DNA from: Candidatus Jordarchaeia archaeon
GTDB taxonomy: Archaea > Asgardarchaeota > Jordiarchaeia > Jordiarchaeales > Freyrarchaeaceae
Length of the DNA stretch: 6,553 nucleotides
NCBI GenBank assembly: GCA_018383835.1
Contig: JAHAWR010000087.1
Coordinates: 1 to 6,553 of the forward strand
Reading direction: 5' to 3'
The translations under genes were made by a program, and so were the position numbers. Below the pieces are notes generated by a model that made no database searches, was not told the DNA's origin, and saw only the letters and a list, made by a program, of their open reading frames with translations. Within the stretch, counting starts at the first letter, position 1, and the number at the start of each line of letters is the position of its first letter. Shown in pieces: positions 5,808 to 6,553 of this stretch.

Positions 5808-5972
5808 TTAGTAAATTAGTTTTTGCTCAAAGAAAAGAAAACTCAAATAAATACATTTTGCCGCCTCGAGAAACAGCGGAGGGTTAAACTCGTTGCCTGC
5901 CGCGCGTCCGACACTTGACCCCACTGCTATGGGGGTTCTGGGAAAGGTGCCCGGCTTTCCCTTTCCCTTCAT
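5808..5972 (-). CDS. Candidate 54-residue small protein between selD and marC (uncertain)
   Basis: An open frame from ATG 5972 to TAA 5808 fits exactly between its neighbours: it starts 3 nt after the selD stop and ends 13 nt before the MarC start. The predicted peptide has a basic Lys/Gly start (MKGKGKPGTFPRTP), a small-residue middle (AVGSSVGRAAGNEF) and a hydrophobic aromatic tail (YLSFLFFEQKLIY). An AGGT just before the ATG is at most a weak, very close SD. The first 37 or so codons have composition like the neighbouring genes, while the last 17 are AT-rich and look like intergenic DNA. A short real gene, a degraded gene or chance are all possible. The same DNA holds two hairpins and an open plus-strand frame, so it may instead be a structured non-coding region. 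I do not recognise a family. Confidence 0.3.
   Translation of the reverse strand: MKGKGKPGTFPRTPIAVGSSVGRAAGNEFNPPLFLEAAKCIYLSFLFFEQKLIY
5826..5844 (-). terminator. Pyrimidine-rich tract, possible terminator of the selD transcript
   Basis: On the minus strand GAGTTTTCTTTTCTTTGAG contains a 13-base T/C tract with runs of three to four T. It lies about 135 bases after the selD stop and before the MarC gene. Archaeal RNA polymerase can terminate at such T-rich stretches. If selD and marC are cotranscribed, it is only the AT-rich spacer. Confidence 0.25.
5844..5860 (-). promoter_or_regulatory. Possible weak promoter (TATA-like) for the MarC gene
   Basis: On the minus strand AAAATGTATTTATTTG is the only AT-rich TATA-like stretch before marC, about 50 bases ahead of TTG 5794. 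A transcript starting about 25 bases downstream would have a short leader containing the GGTGGT motif. The match to the archaeal TATA consensus is poor, and cotranscription with selD is equally possible. Confidence 0.2.
5919..5934. other. Hairpin CCCCA-6 nt loop-TGGGG
   Basis: A perfect 5-bp inverted repeat (5919-5923 with 5930-5934) closes a 6-base loop between selD and marC. It is stable in RNA of either strand and lies 5 bases from a second hairpin. There is no T-run directly after it on either strand, so it is not an ordinary intrinsic terminator. Its role is unknown. Confidence 0.4.
5940..5961. repeat. Hairpin GGGAAAG-8 nt loop-CTTTCCC next to a tandem CTTTCCC copy
   Basis: A perfect 7-bp inverted repeat (5940-5946 with 5955-5961) lies 14 bases past the selD stop. 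The right arm is followed directly by a second TTTCCC (5962-5967), so the left arm has two alternative partners and two mutually exclusive hairpins are possible. In the candidate small ORF these repeats encode Lys-Gly-Lys-Gly-Lys. It could be a 3'-UTR element of selD. Confidence 0.4.
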
Positions 5973-5975
5973 TAC

Positions 5976-6553
5976 CTAAACTTCCAACCTTTCAGCGTCC
6001 GGCTTCACGGTGACCTTGCCGTCCCCCCGCTTAGCTCGCCCAACAATGTATGCCACAACTCCTCTCCTCCTCAACGCGTCCTGGAAGTCGTCGACTCTTT
6101 CTCGGGGTAAGGCTACCAGTATTCCGCCAGACGTCTCCGCGGCCTCACCAGCCTCTAAGCCGTAGCCGAAGAGCTCGGAAGCCTCTATTGCACCCTTTAT
6201 CACTGGTATGGTGTCTATTTCAATGTCCACTCCGCTTTCCTTAGCTATGTTTTTAGTGTGCCCCACCAGTCCGAACCCCGTCACATCCGTCGCCGCGTCA
6301 GGCTTAACCTCCCGCATAACTTCGGCCACAGGCTTGTTGGGCGTCGTCATGAATTTTATCGCTTTCTCAACGAGCTCCTCTGCCTCCTTCTTCGATAACA
6401 CGCTGAGCACGCTCTCACGGAGCTCAGGATCCTTCATAGTTCTGTAAACAGCCATTGCGGACTGGGTTCCCAAGGGCTTGGTTAGGATCAGCACGTCACC
6501 AGCTTTAGCCCCCCTCTGATAAACGATCTGGCTCGGATGCGCCACAGCAGTGA
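5976..6553 (-). CDS. selD: Selenide, water dikinase (selenophosphate synthetase), C-terminal part, 5' end cut by window
   Basis: SelD makes selenophosphate from selenide and ATP, the selenium donor for selenocysteine, for selenium-modified tRNA uridine, and in some organisms for selenium cofactors of molybdenum hydroxylases. About 192 C-terminal residues are present. The frame is open to the window edge (reading TAVAHPSQIV before the GTG at 6545), so that GTG is internal. Recognisable motifs are QRGAKAGDVLILTKPLGTQ near the N-terminal side, MTTPNKPVAEVM, the SelD hallmark ATDVTGFGLVGH in the second (AIRS C-terminal) domain, and ETSGGILVALP near the end. The catalytic Cys/Sec and Lys lie in the missing part, so it cannot be said whether this SelD is a selenoprotein. 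It reads toward marC with a 181-base gap. Other PurM-like ATP-binding enzymes are much less likely, given the TDVTGFG motif. Confidence 0.92.
   Translation of the reverse strand, partial: TAVAHPSQIVYQRGAKAGDVLILTKPLGTQSAMAVYRTMKDPELRESVLSVLSKKEAEELVEKAIKFMTTPNKPVAEVMREVKPDAATDVTGFGLVGHTKNIAKESGVDIEIDTIPVIKGAIEASELFGYGLEAGEAAETSGGILVALPRERVDDFQDALRRRGVVAYIVGRAKRGDGKVTVKPDAERLEV

Noticed and set aside
5919..5961. SECIS element in the selD 3' region
   Set aside because: Neither hairpin shows the GAA/A internal loop and G-C helix layout expected of archaeal SECIS elements, no in-frame UGA was seen in the visible part of selD, and the N-terminal half that could hold Sec is outside the window.
5885..5967. 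tRNA (including tRNA-Sec) gene in the selD-marC gap
   Set aside because: No GGTTCGAATCC-type T arm, no acceptor stem and no plausible D arm could be placed on either strand.
5851..5979. Plus-strand open frame of about 42 codons (from TTG 5893: LPAARPTLDPTAMG...), with GGAGGG upstream, opposite the candidate small ORF
   Set aside because: It has no ATG except one 16 codons before its end, its SD spacing to TTG is long, and it overlaps the selD stop region antisense. The minus-strand frame fits the operon better, and neither is proven.

Overview
The window is archaeal. The evidence is a class I HMG-CoA reductase without a membrane anchor, a thiolase followed by a DUF35 zinc-ribbon/OB-fold protein, a UbiD-like decarboxylase, and a split aconitase-X-type dehydratase. 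Shine-Dalgarno-like motifs precede several genes, GTG/TTG starts occur, and ATA (Ile) and AGG/AGA (Arg) codons are frequent. Base composition is about half G+C by eye. The gene content fits a thermophilic member of the Thermoproteota/TACK group or a relative that uses the phosphomevalonate-dehydratase form of the mevalonate pathway. Sulfolobales, haloarchaea and Thermoplasmatales use other variants. I cannot name a genus.

Positions 1-5145 (+ strand) hold one tightly packed gene run. In order it contains: the C-terminal part of an acetyl-CoA C-acetyltransferase (thiolase); its DUF35 partner; a UbiD-family protein assigned as trans-anhydromevalonate 5-phosphate decarboxylase; the large and small (swivel) subunits of phosphomevalonate dehydratase; and HMG-CoA reductase. 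Together these supply the first condensation of the mevalonate pathway, its reductive step, and the two archaeal steps (dehydration, then decarboxylation of mevalonate 5-phosphate) that replace phosphomevalonate kinase and diphosphomevalonate decarboxylase. The product would be isopentenyl phosphate, which isopentenyl phosphate kinase turns into IPP for archaeal lipids. HMG-CoA synthase, mevalonate kinase, isopentenyl phosphate kinase and the UbiX prenyl-FMN synthase are not in the window. HMG-CoA synthase most likely lies just upstream. The genes overlap or nearly touch, which suggests one transcript and coupled translation.

Positions 5146-5176 separate this run from a convergent minus-strand group and contain a T5/A5 palindrome that can act as a T-run terminator for both directions. 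The minus-strand group reads from right to left: the C-terminal half of a selenide, water dikinase (SelD, cut by the window edge), a possible 54-codon small ORF that fits exactly into the gap and overlaps two strong potential hairpins, and a MarC-family six-helix membrane protein.

The most interesting content is the nearly complete modified mevalonate operon. Next are the unexplained SelD-MarC gap and the presence of SelD itself. Nothing in the window looks like a mobile element, CRISPR array, tRNA or rRNA.
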